From assembly GCA_947454955.1 (NCBI GenBank), contig CANGLW010000015.1, positions 1 to 59,756 on the forward strand: a stretch of DNA of 59,756 bases. Reading direction: 5' to 3'. Origin of the DNA: Comamonadaceae bacterium (lineage in GTDB: Bacteria > Pseudomonadota > Gammaproteobacteria > Burkholderiales > Burkholderiaceae_C). The notes under the pieces were generated by a model, which was not told the DNA's origin, did not search any database, and saw only the letters and a program-made list of their open reading frames with translations. The position numbers and the translations under genes were made by a program. Every line of letters begins with the position of its first letter. Within the stretch, counting starts at the first letter, position 1. Positions 27,444-35,178 of the stretch are shown in pieces.

Positions 27444-27473
27444 GCGCTTCACCGCTGAGGACCAGACCCTGTG

Positions 27474-27503
27474 CAGGCCGCACCATTACAGTGGTGCAGC
27501 CTG
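27474..27503. other. long hairpin after the second TctC gene
   Basis: CAGGC-x-GCACCA and TGGTGC-x-GCCTG pair around the loop TTACAG, 11 base pairs with one mismatch. There is no T tract, so it may be a transcript-stabilising or Rho-type end rather than an intrinsic terminator. GGTGCA...TGCACC repeats occur again just downstream. Confidence 0.45.
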
Positions 27504-27672
27504 TCTACTTTGGTGCATCGCAAAGTCTGAATGCACCTGACAGGGCACATGCAGCGCCAGCCACGCGCGCGTCTACCCTGCAGCTGGATCAACTTGAATT
27601 GGGCATGAAGGTTGCTAACTCTTTAACGAGACGACCCTTGTTTCGATTCCCTCATTTTGAAAGGTTGACCAC

Positions 27673-28806
27673 ATGACCAAGCCGTTGATTGGCCAAGACA
27701 CATCCAGCAGCGCCCCCGCTACAGCTCGCCGTCACCTCCTGAAATTAGGTGTGTTGGGCGCGACCGCAGCGGCGGTTGCCAAACCTGCGTTTTCTCAAGT
27801 CGGCCCCAACATCCGTTGGCGCCTGGCATCGAGCTTTCCCAAGAGCTTGGACACCATTTACGGTGGCGCTGAGGTGTTGGCCAAACGCTTGAGCGAAATC
27901 ACCGGCGGTAAATTTCAAATCAGCGTGCACGCTGCTGGCGAATTGATGCCGGCTTTCGGTGTGGTGGATGCTTTGCAAACCGGCTCCATCGAATGCGCAC
28001 ACACCGCGTCTTACTACTTTGTGGGTAAGAACCGTGCCTTCGGCTTTGAAACCACCCTGCCCTTCGGCCTGAACCAGCGTCAACAAAACGCCTGGATCTA
28101 TTACGGCGGCGGCCTGCAACTGGTGCGCGATTTTCTGCGCGACTACAACATCGTCAATTTCCCCGGCGGTAACACTGGCGTTCAAATGGGCGGTTGGTTC
28201 AAGAAGGAAATCAAAACGCTGGCCGACCTCAAGGGCATGAAAATGCGCATCCCCGGCATCGGTGGCGAGATCATGTCCAGGCTGGGTGCGGTGCCCCAAC
28301 AGATCCCTGGTGGCGAGATTTACCAAGCGCTTGAAAAAGGCACGATCGACGGCGCCGAGTGGGTGGGCCCCTATGACGATGAAAAACTGGGACTGTACAA
28401 AGTGGCCAGCCACTACTACTACCCCGGCTGGTGGGAAAGCAACTCCATGTACTCGTTCTATGTGAACGCCAAGGCATGGGAGTCATTGCCCAAGGATTAC
28501 CAGGCTGCGTTCGCTGCGGCTGCTGCTGAAGCCAACATCGACATGATGGCCGAGTACGACTTCAAAAACCCCACCGCTTTGAGACGCTTGGTGGGCAACG
28601 GTGTGAAGCTGCATGCTTACAGCACCGAGATCATGAAGGCCGCACAAACCTCTGCCTTTGAGTTCTACGCTGAAGAGTCAGAGAAGAACCCAGCGTTTCG
28701 CAAGATCTATGAGCCCTGGCTCAAGTTCCGCAACGACATCTTGGTGTGGCACCGTTTTGCTGAGAACACGTACAGCAACTTCGTGTTCAACAACCCCATC
28801 AAGTGA
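27673..28806 (+). CDS. TRAP transporter substrate-binding protein (DctP family), Tat signal
   Basis: The 377-residue periplasmic receptor starts at ATG 27673 and has a twin-arginine signal (ARRHLLKLGVLGATAAA, ending FSQ near residue 42). Family segments: IRWRLASSFPKSLDTIYGGAEVLAKRL, LADLKGMKMRIPGIGGEIMSRLGAVP and GTIDGAEWVGPYDDEKLGLYK, the last holding the substrate-contact region of the TAXI/DctP fold. It resembles the mannitol/haloaromatic or keto-acid-type TRAP receptors, but no ligand can be named. No DctQ/DctM genes are nearby, so this receptor is orphaned here. A strong terminator follows. Confidence 0.92.
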   Translation: MTKPLIGQDTSSSAPATARRHLLKLGVLGATAAAVAKPAFSQVGPNIRWRLASSFPKSLDTIYGGAEVLAKRLSEITGGKFQISVHAAGELMPAFGVVDALQTGSIECAHTASYYFVGKNRAFGFETTLPFGLNQRQQNAWIYYGGGLQLVRDFLRDYNIVNFPGGNTGVQMGGWFKKEIKTLADLKGMKMRIPGIGGEIMSRLGAVPQQIPGGEIYQALEKGTIDGAEWVGPYDDEKLGLYKVASHYYYPGWWESNSMYSFYVNAKAWESLPKDYQAAFAAAAAEANIDMMAEYDFKNPTALRRLVGNGVKLHAYSTEIMKAAQTSAFEFYAEESEKNPAFRKIYEPWLKFRNDILVWHRFAENTYSNFVFNNPIK

Positions 28807-28843
28807 TACCAACAGGCGCCTTGAGCGCCTGGGTCGAGACCAA

Positions 28844-28873
28844 AAAAAAGCACCCAGAATCTGGGTGCTTTTT
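28844..28873 (+). terminator. intrinsic terminator after the TRAP receptor gene
   Basis: AGCACCCAG pairs with CTGGGTGCT around AAT, with A-rich and T-rich flanks that lengthen the stem (AAAA/TTTT). It works in the rightward direction and ends 5 bp before tRNA-Cys, and also bounds the leftward tRNA transcript. Confidence 0.92.
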
Positions 28874-28878
28874 CATTT

Positions 28879-28952
28879 TGGAGGCGCGGGCCGGAGTCGA
28901 ACCGACCTACACGGATTTGCAATCCGGTGCATAACCGCTTTGCTACCGCGCC
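28879..28952 (-). tRNA. tRNA-Cys (GCA)
   Basis: The 74-nt cloverleaf includes the encoded CCA (28881-28879). Acceptor stem GGCGCGG/CCGCGCC, anticodon loop TTGCAAA with anticodon GCA, T arm GGTTCGACTCC. It is separated from tRNA-Gly by 37 bp holding a strong terminator hairpin. Confidence 0.97.
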
Positions 28953-28955
28953 GTG

Positions 28956-28983
28956 AAAAAAGGGAAGCGTTTGCTTCCCTTTT
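28956..28983 (-). terminator. terminator hairpin between tRNA-Gly and tRNA-Cys
   Basis: Reading leftward, AAAAGGGAAGC and GCTTCCCTTTT pair over 11 bp around AAAC and are followed by TT. It looks like a full intrinsic terminator placed inside the two-tRNA unit, 6 bp after the tRNA-Gly CCA and 3 bp before tRNA-Cys. Confidence 0.88.
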
Positions 28984-28989
28984 CAAAAC

Positions 28990-29065
28990 TGGAGCGGGAA
29001 AAGAGTCTCGAACTCTCGACCTCAACCTTGGCAAGGTTGCGCTCTACCAACTGAGCTATTCCCGC
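28990..29065 (-). tRNA. tRNA-Gly (GCC)
   Basis: The 76-nt cloverleaf includes the encoded CCA. Acceptor stem GCGGGAA/TTCCCGC, D arm GCTCAGTTGGTAGAGC, anticodon loop with GCC, and T arm with GTTCGAGAC. A perfect TATAAT box lies 15 bp upstream. Confidence 0.97.
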
Positions 29066-29079
29066 GTTTCAAGCCTTAA

Positions 29080-29085
29080 ATTATA
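29080..29085 (-). promoter_or_regulatory. -10 box of the tRNA-Gly promoter
   Basis: A perfect TATAAT on the minus strand places the start at about 29073, 8 nt before the mature tRNA. The -35 region is weak. A GC-rich CGGG discriminator-like run precedes rather than follows it. Confidence 0.7.
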
Positions 29086-29125
29086 GCCCGAAAATTTCCG
29101 GTTTGCAGGCCAAGGCTAAAAAATT

Positions 29126-31558
29126 TCAGTGCTTGATGTCCCCCGCCGCTGGCGCCTGGGTGGTAGCGGCGCGCACGGCCGCGGCGGCCACTTCCTCGTC
29201 AGTCAAGGGGGTGGGCTTGCGCTCCAGCGCAATTTCCAGCACCTTGTCGATCCATCGCACCGGCACGATCTCCAAGCCCGCTTTCACGTTGTCTGGAATC
29301 TCCTGCAGGTCTTTGGCGTTCTCTTCAGGAATCAGCACGGTTTTGATGCCGCCACGCAGCGCTGCCAACAGCTTTTCCTTCAAGCCACCAATGGCCGTGA
29401 CCTCACCACGCAAGGTGATCTCACCGGTCATGGCCACATCACCGCGCACCGGAATACCCGTGAGCGCCGACACAAAGGCTGTGGTCATGGCAGCACCCGC
29501 ACTGGGGCCGTCCTTGGGCGTAGCCCCATCGGGCACGTGGATGTGCACATCTTTTTTCTCAAAGTACTCGTCAGGAATGCCCAGCATGCGTGAGCGGCTG
29601 CGCACCACGGTGCGGGCAGCTTCAACGGACTCTTTCATCACATCGCCCAGCGAACCTGTGCGGGTGATGACACCCTTACCGGGCATGAGCGCGGCCTCGA
29701 TGGTCAGCAAATCGCCACCCACCTCGGTCCAAGCCAGACCGACCACTTGGCCAATTTGGTTTTGCTGCTCGGCACGGCCGTAGGTGAACTTGCGCACACC
29801 CAAAAAGTCGTTGAGGTTGTCGACATTCACATTGACCGTGGCCTTCATGGTGGCCAACTGCAAGCCCTTGACCACCTTGCGGCAGATCTTGGAGAGCTCA
29901 CGCTCGAGCGAACGCACACCGGCTTCGCGGGTGTAGTAACGCACCACGTCGCGCACCGCGTCTTCGGTCACCAAAATTTCGCCGTCTTTCAGACCATTGT
30001 TCTTGATCTGCTTGGGCAACAAATAGCGTTGGGCGATGTTGACCTTCTCGTCTTCGGTGTAGCCCGCCAAGCGGATCACTTCCATGCGGTCCAACAATGC
30101 CGGCGGGATGTTCATGGAGTTCGAAGTGGCCACGAACATCACATCGCTCAGGTCAAAGTCGACCTCCACATAGTGGTCGGCAAACTTGTTGTTTTGCTCG
30201 GGGTCGAGCACCTCCAGCAAAGCGCTGGATGGGTCACCACGGAAGTCGGTGCCGAGCTTGTCGATCTCATCGAGCAAGAACAAGGGGTTGCGCGTGCCCA
30301 CCTTAGAGAGCGATTGCAACACCTTGCCTGGCATGGCGCCAATGTAGGTACGGCGGTGCCCGCGGATTTCCGCTTCATCACGCATACCACCCAAGGCCAT
30401 GCGCACGTACTTGCGCCCTGTGGCCTTGGCAATCGATTGACCCAGCGAGGTCTTACCCACACCAGGTGGGCCAACCAAGCAAAGAATGGGTGCCTTGACC
30501 TTGTCCACGCGCTGCTGCACAGCAAGGTATTCAAGGATGCGGTCTTTGACCTTGTCCAGACCAAAGTGGTCCTCGTTGAGCACTGTCTCGGCATTGGCCA
30601 GGTTGTGCTTGATCTTGGTTTTGCTGGCCCAAGGCAGGCCAATCAAAGCGTCGATGTAGTTGCGCACCACGGTGGCCTCGGCCGACATGGGCGACATGAG
30701 CTTGAGCTTTTTGAGCTCGCTCTCAGCCTTCTTCAAAGCCTCTTTGGGCATCTTGGCCGACTTGATCTTTTTCTCGATCTCCTCGATGTCAGCGCCCTCT
30801 TCGCCCTCACCCAATTCTTTTTGGATGGCCTTGACCTGCTCGTTCAAATAGAAGTCGCGCTGGTTCTTTTCCATCTGGCGCTTCACACGCCCGCGAATGC
30901 GCTTGTCCACATTCAAAATGTCGACCTCGCGCTCAATTTGCTCGTAGAGGTTTTCCAGGCGCTCTTTCACACCAGAGATGGACAACACCATCTGCTTGTT
31001 CTCAAGCTTGAGCGGCAAGTGCGCAGCAATCGTGTCGGCCAGGCGGCCGGCATCGTCAATGCTGGCGATGCTGGTGAGGATTTCCGGCGGGATTTTTTTG
31101 TTGAGTTTGACGTACTGGTCAAACTGCTGCATCACCGCACGGCGCAGGGCTTCCACCTCGCTGGCAGCATCGGGCACGCCCGCTTCTTCGGCCACCAGCA
31201 CCGGGGTCACATTGGCGGTGAAGTGCTGCTCGCCTTCTTCAATTTTGTTGACGTTGGCACGCTGCTGACCTTCGACCAACACCTTGACAGTGCCATCGGG
31301 CAGTTTCAGCATTTGCAAAATGGTCGAGACGCAACCCACATCGAACATGTCCGAGACTTGCGGCTCGTCTTTGGCGGCGGCTTTCTGGGCCACCAGCATG
31401 ATGCGGCGCTCGGCCTCCATCGCGGCTTCCAAAGCCTTGATGCTTTTGGGGCGCCCCACAAACAGTGGGATCACCATGTGGGGGAAGATCACCACGTCAC
31501 GCAAAGGCAACAGTGGCAATTCGAGGGGGGTGGCTGGCAAATTGGGATGTCCGGACAT
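29126..31558 (-). CDS. lon: ATP-dependent protease Lon (endopeptidase La)
   Basis: The 810-residue cytoplasmic AAA+ serine protease degrades misfolded and regulatory proteins. The N-terminal LAN domain (about 10-205) begins LPLLPLRDVVIFPHMVIPLFVGR. The AAA+ part has Walker A GPPGVGKTSLGQS and the segment LFLLDEIDKLGTDFRGDP (Walker B). The C-terminal protease domain shows KDGPSAGAAMTTA with catalytic Ser and GGLKEKLLAALRGG with catalytic Lys. Usual length. A sigma-32-like promoter precedes it, as expected for a heat-shock gene. Confidence 0.97.
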   Translation of the reverse strand: MSGHPNLPATPLELPLLPLRDVVIFPHMVIPLFVGRPKSIKALEAAMEAERRIMLVAQKAAAKDEPQVSDMFDVGCVSTILQMLKLPDGTVKVLVEGQQRANVNKIEEGEQHFTANVTPVLVAEEAGVPDAASEVEALRRAVMQQFDQYVKLNKKIPPEILTSIASIDDAGRLADTIAAHLPLKLENKQMVLSISGVKERLENLYEQIEREVDILNVDKRIRGRVKRQMEKNQRDFYLNEQVKAIQKELGEGEEGADIEEIEKKIKSAKMPKEALKKAESELKKLKLMSPMSAEATVVRNYIDALIGLPWASKTKIKHNLANAETVLNEDHFGLDKVKDRILEYLAVQQRVDKVKAPILCLVGPPGVGKTSLGQSIAKATGRKYVRMALGGMRDEAEIRGHRRTYIGAMPGKVLQSLSKVGTRNPLFLLDEIDKLGTDFRGDPSSALLEVLDPEQNNKFADHYVEVDFDLSDVMFVATSNSMNIPPALLDRMEVIRLAGYTEDEKVNIAQRYLLPKQIKNNGLKDGEILVTEDAVRDVVRYYTREAGVRSLERELSKICRKVVKGLQLATMKATVNVNVDNLNDFLGVRKFTYGRAEQQNQIGQVVGLAWTEVGGDLLTIEAALMPGKGVITRTGSLGDVMKESVEAARTVVRSRSRMLGIPDEYFEKKDVHIHVPDGATPKDGPSAGAAMTTAFVSALTGIPVRGDVAMTGEITLRGEVTAIGGLKEKLLAALRGGIKTVLIPEENAKDLQEIPDNVKAGLEIVPVRWIDKVLEIALERKPTPLTDEEVAAAAVRAATTQAPAAGDIKH

Positions 31559-31583
31559 GGTGTGACCTTTGATTACCCGTTGA

Positions 31584-31611
31584 ATATGGTGAGCATCACA
31601 GGAATTTCAAT
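31584..31611 (-). promoter_or_regulatory. sigma-32 (heat-shock) promoter of lon
   Basis: On the minus strand ATTGAAA (31611-31605) and CACCATAT (31591-31584) are 13 bp apart. They match the RpoH consensus CTTGAAA-N(11-16)-CCCCATNT at 6 of 7 and 7 of 8 positions. Transcription would begin near 31577, 20 bp before the lon ATG. Confidence 0.75.
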
Positions 31612-31678
31612 CCTGAAATGCATAAACATGACCCGCTTTGATGACCATCAAAGCAGACCATGACCGCAGTGACAGAGC

Positions 31679-32950
31679 TCAAGCTTTTTTAGCCGTTTCC
31701 CGGTAGACCATCAGAGGCGGTTTGTTCTCCTCGATGGTCGACTCTTCGATCACCACACGCTCCACATTGGCGCTGTTGGGCAATTCGAACATGGTGTCGA
31801 TGAGCGCGTGCTCCAGAATCGAGCGCAAGCCGCGCGCGCCGGTTTTACGCGCAAGCGCTTTGCGGGCAATGGCTTTGAGGGCGGTGGGGCGAATCTCCAA
31901 CTCCACACCTTCCATGCCCAGCAACTTGCCGTACTGCTTGACCAAAGCGTTTTTGGGCTCGGTCAAGATTTGCACCAGCGCGTCTTCGCTCAGTTCAGCC
32001 AAGGTGGCCACCACCGGCATACGACCGACCAACTCAGGAATCAAACCGAACTTGATCAGGTCTTCGGGCTCAATCTCTTTGAACACCTCGGTCAGGCTGC
32101 GCTCTTGCTTGCTTTTGACGGCGGCGCCAAAACCAATGCCTGAGGACTCGGTGCGGTTGTTGACCACCTTTTCCAGGCCGGCAAACGCGCCACCACAAAT
32201 GAACAAGATGTTGGTGGTGTCGATCTGGATGAAGTCTTGGTTGGGGTGCTTGCGCCCGCCTTGCGGAGGCACGCTGGCCTGGGTGCCTTCAATCAGCTTG
32301 AGCAAAGCCTGCTGCACGCCCTCGCCCGACACATCACGGGTGATCGAAGGGTTGTCAGACTTGCGCGAAATTTTGTCGATCTCGTCGATGTACACAATGC
32401 CGCGCTGCGCTTTGTCCACTTCGTAGTTGCAACTTTGTAGCAACTTTTGGATGATGTTCTCAACGTCCTCGCCCACATACCCGGCTTCGGTCAAGGTGGT
32501 GGCATCGGCCATCACAAAGGGCACATTGAGTTGGCGCGCCAAAGTTTGGGCCAACAGCGTTTTGCCTGAACCGGTGGGGCCGATGAGCAAGATGTTGCTC
32601 TTGGCCAGTTCCACGTCGTCCTTCTTGGCTTTTTCTTTGTGGGCCAGGCGCTTGTAGTGGTTGTAAACCGCCACGGCCAGCGAACGCTTGGCGGCTTCTT
32701 GGCCGATCACATAGTTGTCGAGGTTGGCCTTGATGTCGGCCGGCGTGGGCAAATCGCCTTTGATGTCTTTGCCATCAGGCTCGGTCGAAGCAGGCAACTC
32801 GTCACGGATGATTTCATTGCACAACTCAATGCATTCATCACACACAAAGACCGACGGCCCCGCGATGAGCTTTTTGACCTCGTGCTGGCTCTTACCGCAG
32901 AAAGAGCAGTACAAGGTTTTTTCGCTGGAAGAGCCTTTTTTCTCGGCCAT
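31679..32950 (-). CDS. clpX: ClpX, ATP-binding unfoldase of the ClpXP protease
   Basis: About 423 residues from ATG 32950 ([19 protein letters not shown]); a frame extending to 32992 is not needed. The N-terminal C4 zinc finger is CSFC...CDEC. The AAA+ domain has [12 protein letters not shown] (Walker A), [10 protein letters not shown] (Walker B), and the IGF-type loop with [10 protein letters not shown] that contacts ClpP. The sensor-2 GARGLRSI is near the C-terminus. It lies between clpP and lon, all leftward, and feeds unfolded substrates to ClpP. Confidence 0.97.
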   Translation of the reverse strand: MAEKKGSSSEKTLYCSFCGKSQHEVKKLIAGPSVFVCDECIELCNEIIRDELPASTEPDGKDIKGDLPTPADIKANLDNYVIGQEAAKRSLAVAVYNHYKRLAHKEKAKKDDVELAKSNILLIGPTGSGKTLLAQTLARQLNVPFVMADATTLTEAGYVGEDVENIIQKLLQSCNYEVDKAQRGIVYIDEIDKISRKSDNPSITRDVSGEGVQQALLKLIEGTQASVPPQGGRKHPNQDFIQIDTTNILFICGGAFAGLEKVVNNRTESSGIGFGAAVKSKQERSLTEVFKEIEPEDLIKFGLIPELVGRMPVVATLAELSEDALVQILTEPKNALVKQYGKLLGMEGVELEIRPTALKAIARKALARKTGARGLRSILEHALIDTMFELPNSANVERVVIEESTIEENKPPLMVYRETAKKA

Positions 32951-32990
32951 GGGGTCTATGCCTTTTGTCGGTGTTTTCGCAATATTAACC

Positions 32991-33017
32991 AATTTAAAGG
33001 GGCACCTGGTGCCCCTT
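32991..33017 (-). terminator. hairpin between clpP and clpX (attenuator or terminator)
   Basis: Reading leftward, AAGGGGCAC and GTGCCCCTT pair over 9 bp with a 3-base loop and are followed by TAAATT. It stands 13 bp after the clpP stop and could lower clpX expression relative to clpP. Confidence 0.65.
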
Positions 33018-33029
33018 GTGTCGCTGCCG

Positions 33030-33659
33030 TTATGGACGCTTGGCGATCACCTGGTCCACCAGGCCGTACTCTTTGGCCTCATCGGCTGACAGGTAGTAGT
33101 CGCGCTCGGTGTCGCGCTCAATCTTTTCCAGCGGTTGACCGGTGCGCTCAGCCAAGATTTTGTTGAGCTGCTCGCGGGTTTTGAGGATCTCGCGAGCGTG
33201 AATTTCAATCTCAGTGGCCTGGCCCTGGGTGCCGCCCAAAGGCTGGTGAATCATGACCTTGGAGTTGGGCAGCGAGAAACGCTTGCCCTTGGCACCCGCG
33301 GCCAGCAAGAAAGCGCCCATGCTGGCAGCCATGCCGGTGCACAGAGTGGACACATCGGGCTTGATGAAGTTCATGGTGTCAAAAATCGCCATGCCCGCGC
33401 TCACCGAACCGCCAGGGGAGTTGATGTAAAACGAGATGTCTTTGTCGGGGTTCTCGCTCTCGAGGAACAGCAGCTGGGCCACCACCAGGTTGGCGGTTTG
33501 GTCGTTGACCGGACCGACCAGGAAAATCACACGCTCTTTGAGCAGGCGCGAGTAAATGTCATAGGAACGCTCACCACGGCCAGACTGTTCGATGACCATG
33601 GGGATCATGCCCAGGGCCTGGGTATCAAGAGGGCTGTGGGCGTTGTGAGGGAAGTTCAT
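33030..33659 (-). CDS. clpP: ClpP proteolytic subunit
   Basis: 209 residues. The catalytic Ser lies in [11 protein letters not shown], the His in [10 protein letters not shown], and the Asp in the ETDRDYYL-type segment (here [15 protein letters not shown]). The N-terminus [30 protein letters not shown] is characteristic, with a short propeptide before it. It forms a 14-mer proteolytic chamber with ClpX and ClpA. Its ATG is preceded by GGAG. Located downstream of tig, 140 bp away, with a hairpin between. Confidence 0.97.
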   Translation of the reverse strand: MNFPHNAHSPLDTQALGMIPMVIEQSGRGERSYDIYSRLLKERVIFLVGPVNDQTANLVVAQLLFLESENPDKDISFYINSPGGSVSAGMAIFDTMNFIKPDVSTLCTGMAASMGAFLLAAGAKGKRFSLPNSKVMIHQPLGGTQGQATEIEIHAREILKTREQLNKILAERTGQPLEKIERDTERDYYLSADEAKEYGLVDQVIAKRP

Positions 33660-33741
33660 GAGGGCTCCAAATACGTGTGTATGACAGCTACTGTAGCGAA
33701 TTTAGGAGGCCCTTTTGAAAATCAGGCCTCACAAAGCAAAT

Positions 33742-33780
33742 GGGGCTTGTTGCCAAGACATCAAGTCTGGCACAAGCCCC
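33742..33780 (-). terminator. hairpin between tig and clpP
   Basis: GGGGCTTGT pairs with ACAAGCCCC (9 bp), extended inward by GCC/GGC and AGAC/GTCT with two single-base bulges. The leftward tail (ATTTGCTTTG) is only moderately T-rich, so partial termination is likely. Confidence 0.65.
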
Positions 33781-33799
33781 GCTTGATCAAGCCTTGAGT

Positions 33800-35113
33800 T
33801 TAGGCTGATTGACCCATCAACTCGTCGAAGGACAAGGCTTTTTCGGTCACTTTGGCCAGGGACAAGACGTAGTTGGTGACGTTGTTTTCAATCACCACCG
33901 CTTCCACCTCGGCCAGACGACGGTTGTCGCTGTTGTACCAACGCACCACATCGGCCGGTTGCTCGTAGCTGGCAGCCAACTCTTCAATGTGGTCCTTGAT
34001 CTGCTCGGCCGTGGCTTGCAGGTTCTGTGTCTTGACCAACTCGGCCACCACCAGGCCCAAACGCACGCGGCGCTCAGCTTGGGGGCGGAAGAGTTCTTCG
34101 GGGATGGGGGCTTTGTCAGCGTCTTTGATGCCGCGGGCCTTGAGGTCAGCGCGGGCGCCTTCGGCCATGCGGTCGAGTTCGGCTTGCACGGTGGCCTTGG
34201 GCAGGTCCAGCTCGGCTTTGGCCACCAGGGCGTCCATCACCGCTTGCTTGTTGCGGCCCAGCACGCGGGCAGACACTTCACGCTCAAGGTTTTTCTTGAT
34301 GTCAGCGCGCAAGGCCTCGACCGTGCCTTCAGTGATGCCCAAAGACTTGGCCAGCTCAGCGTTGACTTCGGGCAAGTTAGCCACTTCCACTTTGTGCACA
34401 GTCACCAGGAAGTCGGCGGTTTTACCAGCCACGTCTTTGCCATGGTAGTCCGCAGGGAACGCCAGGGGGAAGGTGGTGCTCTCACCAGTTTTCATGCCGC
34501 GCACAGCGTCTTCAAACTCTTTGAGCATCTGGCCTTCGCCCACCAGGAACTGGAAGCCTTCGGCTTTGCCGCCTTCAAAGGGTTCGCCATCAATCTTGCC
34601 TTCGAAGTCCACGGTCACGCGGTCGCCATCAGCAGCAGCTTCGGCAGCGGGGCGCTGGGCAAAGGTGCGACGCTGCTTGCGCAGGATGTCGAGGGTTTTG
34701 TCGATGGCCGCATCGCTCACCTCGGTGGCAATTTTTTCCACTTCAGCGGTGCTCAGGTCACCAATTTTGACTTCGGGAAACACTTCAAACACTGCATCGA
34801 AGGTCACTTGGCCTTCAGGGGCGCCTTCTTTTTCGGTGATTTTGGGCTGGCCGGCCACGCGCAATTGCGCTTCATTGGCGGCCACAGCAAACGCCTCGCC
34901 CACTTTGTCGTTCAAAACTTCGTAATGAACAGAATAACCATAGCGCTGGGCCACCACATTCATGGGCACTTTGCCCGGGCGAAAACCGTCCATCTTGACG
35001 GTACGGGCCAGACGTTTGAGGCGGGAATCGACTTCGGTCTGGATGGTGCTCAAAGGCAGGGCCAAGGTGATCTTGCGCTCGAGTTTTTCCAGGGTTTCAA
35101 CGGTAACGGCCAT
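33800..35113 (-). CDS. tig: trigger factor
   Basis: The 437-residue ribosome-associated chaperone and peptidyl-prolyl isomerase has the N-terminal ribosome-docking signature MDGFRPGKVPMNVV (about residues 41-54), a central FKBP-like PPIase domain (about 155-245, GDRVTVDFEGKIDGEPFEGGKAEGF in part) and a long helical C-terminal chaperone domain. It is the first gene of tig-clpP-clpX-lon, a conserved order in proteobacteria. Normal length and no anomalies. Confidence 0.97.
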   Translation of the reverse strand: MAVTVETLEKLERKITLALPLSTIQTEVDSRLKRLARTVKMDGFRPGKVPMNVVAQRYGYSVHYEVLNDKVGEAFAVAANEAQLRVAGQPKITEKEGAPEGQVTFDAVFEVFPEVKIGDLSTAEVEKIATEVSDAAIDKTLDILRKQRRTFAQRPAAEAAADGDRVTVDFEGKIDGEPFEGGKAEGFQFLVGEGQMLKEFEDAVRGMKTGESTTFPLAFPADYHGKDVAGKTADFLVTVHKVEVANLPEVNAELAKSLGITEGTVEALRADIKKNLEREVSARVLGRNKQAVMDALVAKAELDLPKATVQAELDRMAEGARADLKARGIKDADKAPIPEELFRPQAERRVRLGLVVAELVKTQNLQATAEQIKDHIEELAASYEQPADVVRWYNSDNRRLAEVEAVVIENNVTNYVLSLAKVTEKALSFDELMGQSA

Positions 35114-35178
35114 GACAGATGCACTCCTAACAAATAACCCGCCATTGTAACTGAGGGGGTCGGGTCAGGGGCACGCCT

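Noticed and set aside
27491-27676. 61-residue frame before the TRAP receptor
   Set aside because: No ribosome-binding site, no family match, and it overlaps the start of the receptor gene.
29747-31663. 638-residue plus-strand frame opposite lon
   Set aside because: Shadow of lon with no recognisable domain; lon's motifs are unambiguous on the minus strand.
33809-35137. 442-residue plus-strand frame opposite tig
   Set aside because: Mirror of the trigger factor gene; no start signal and composition typical of antisense.
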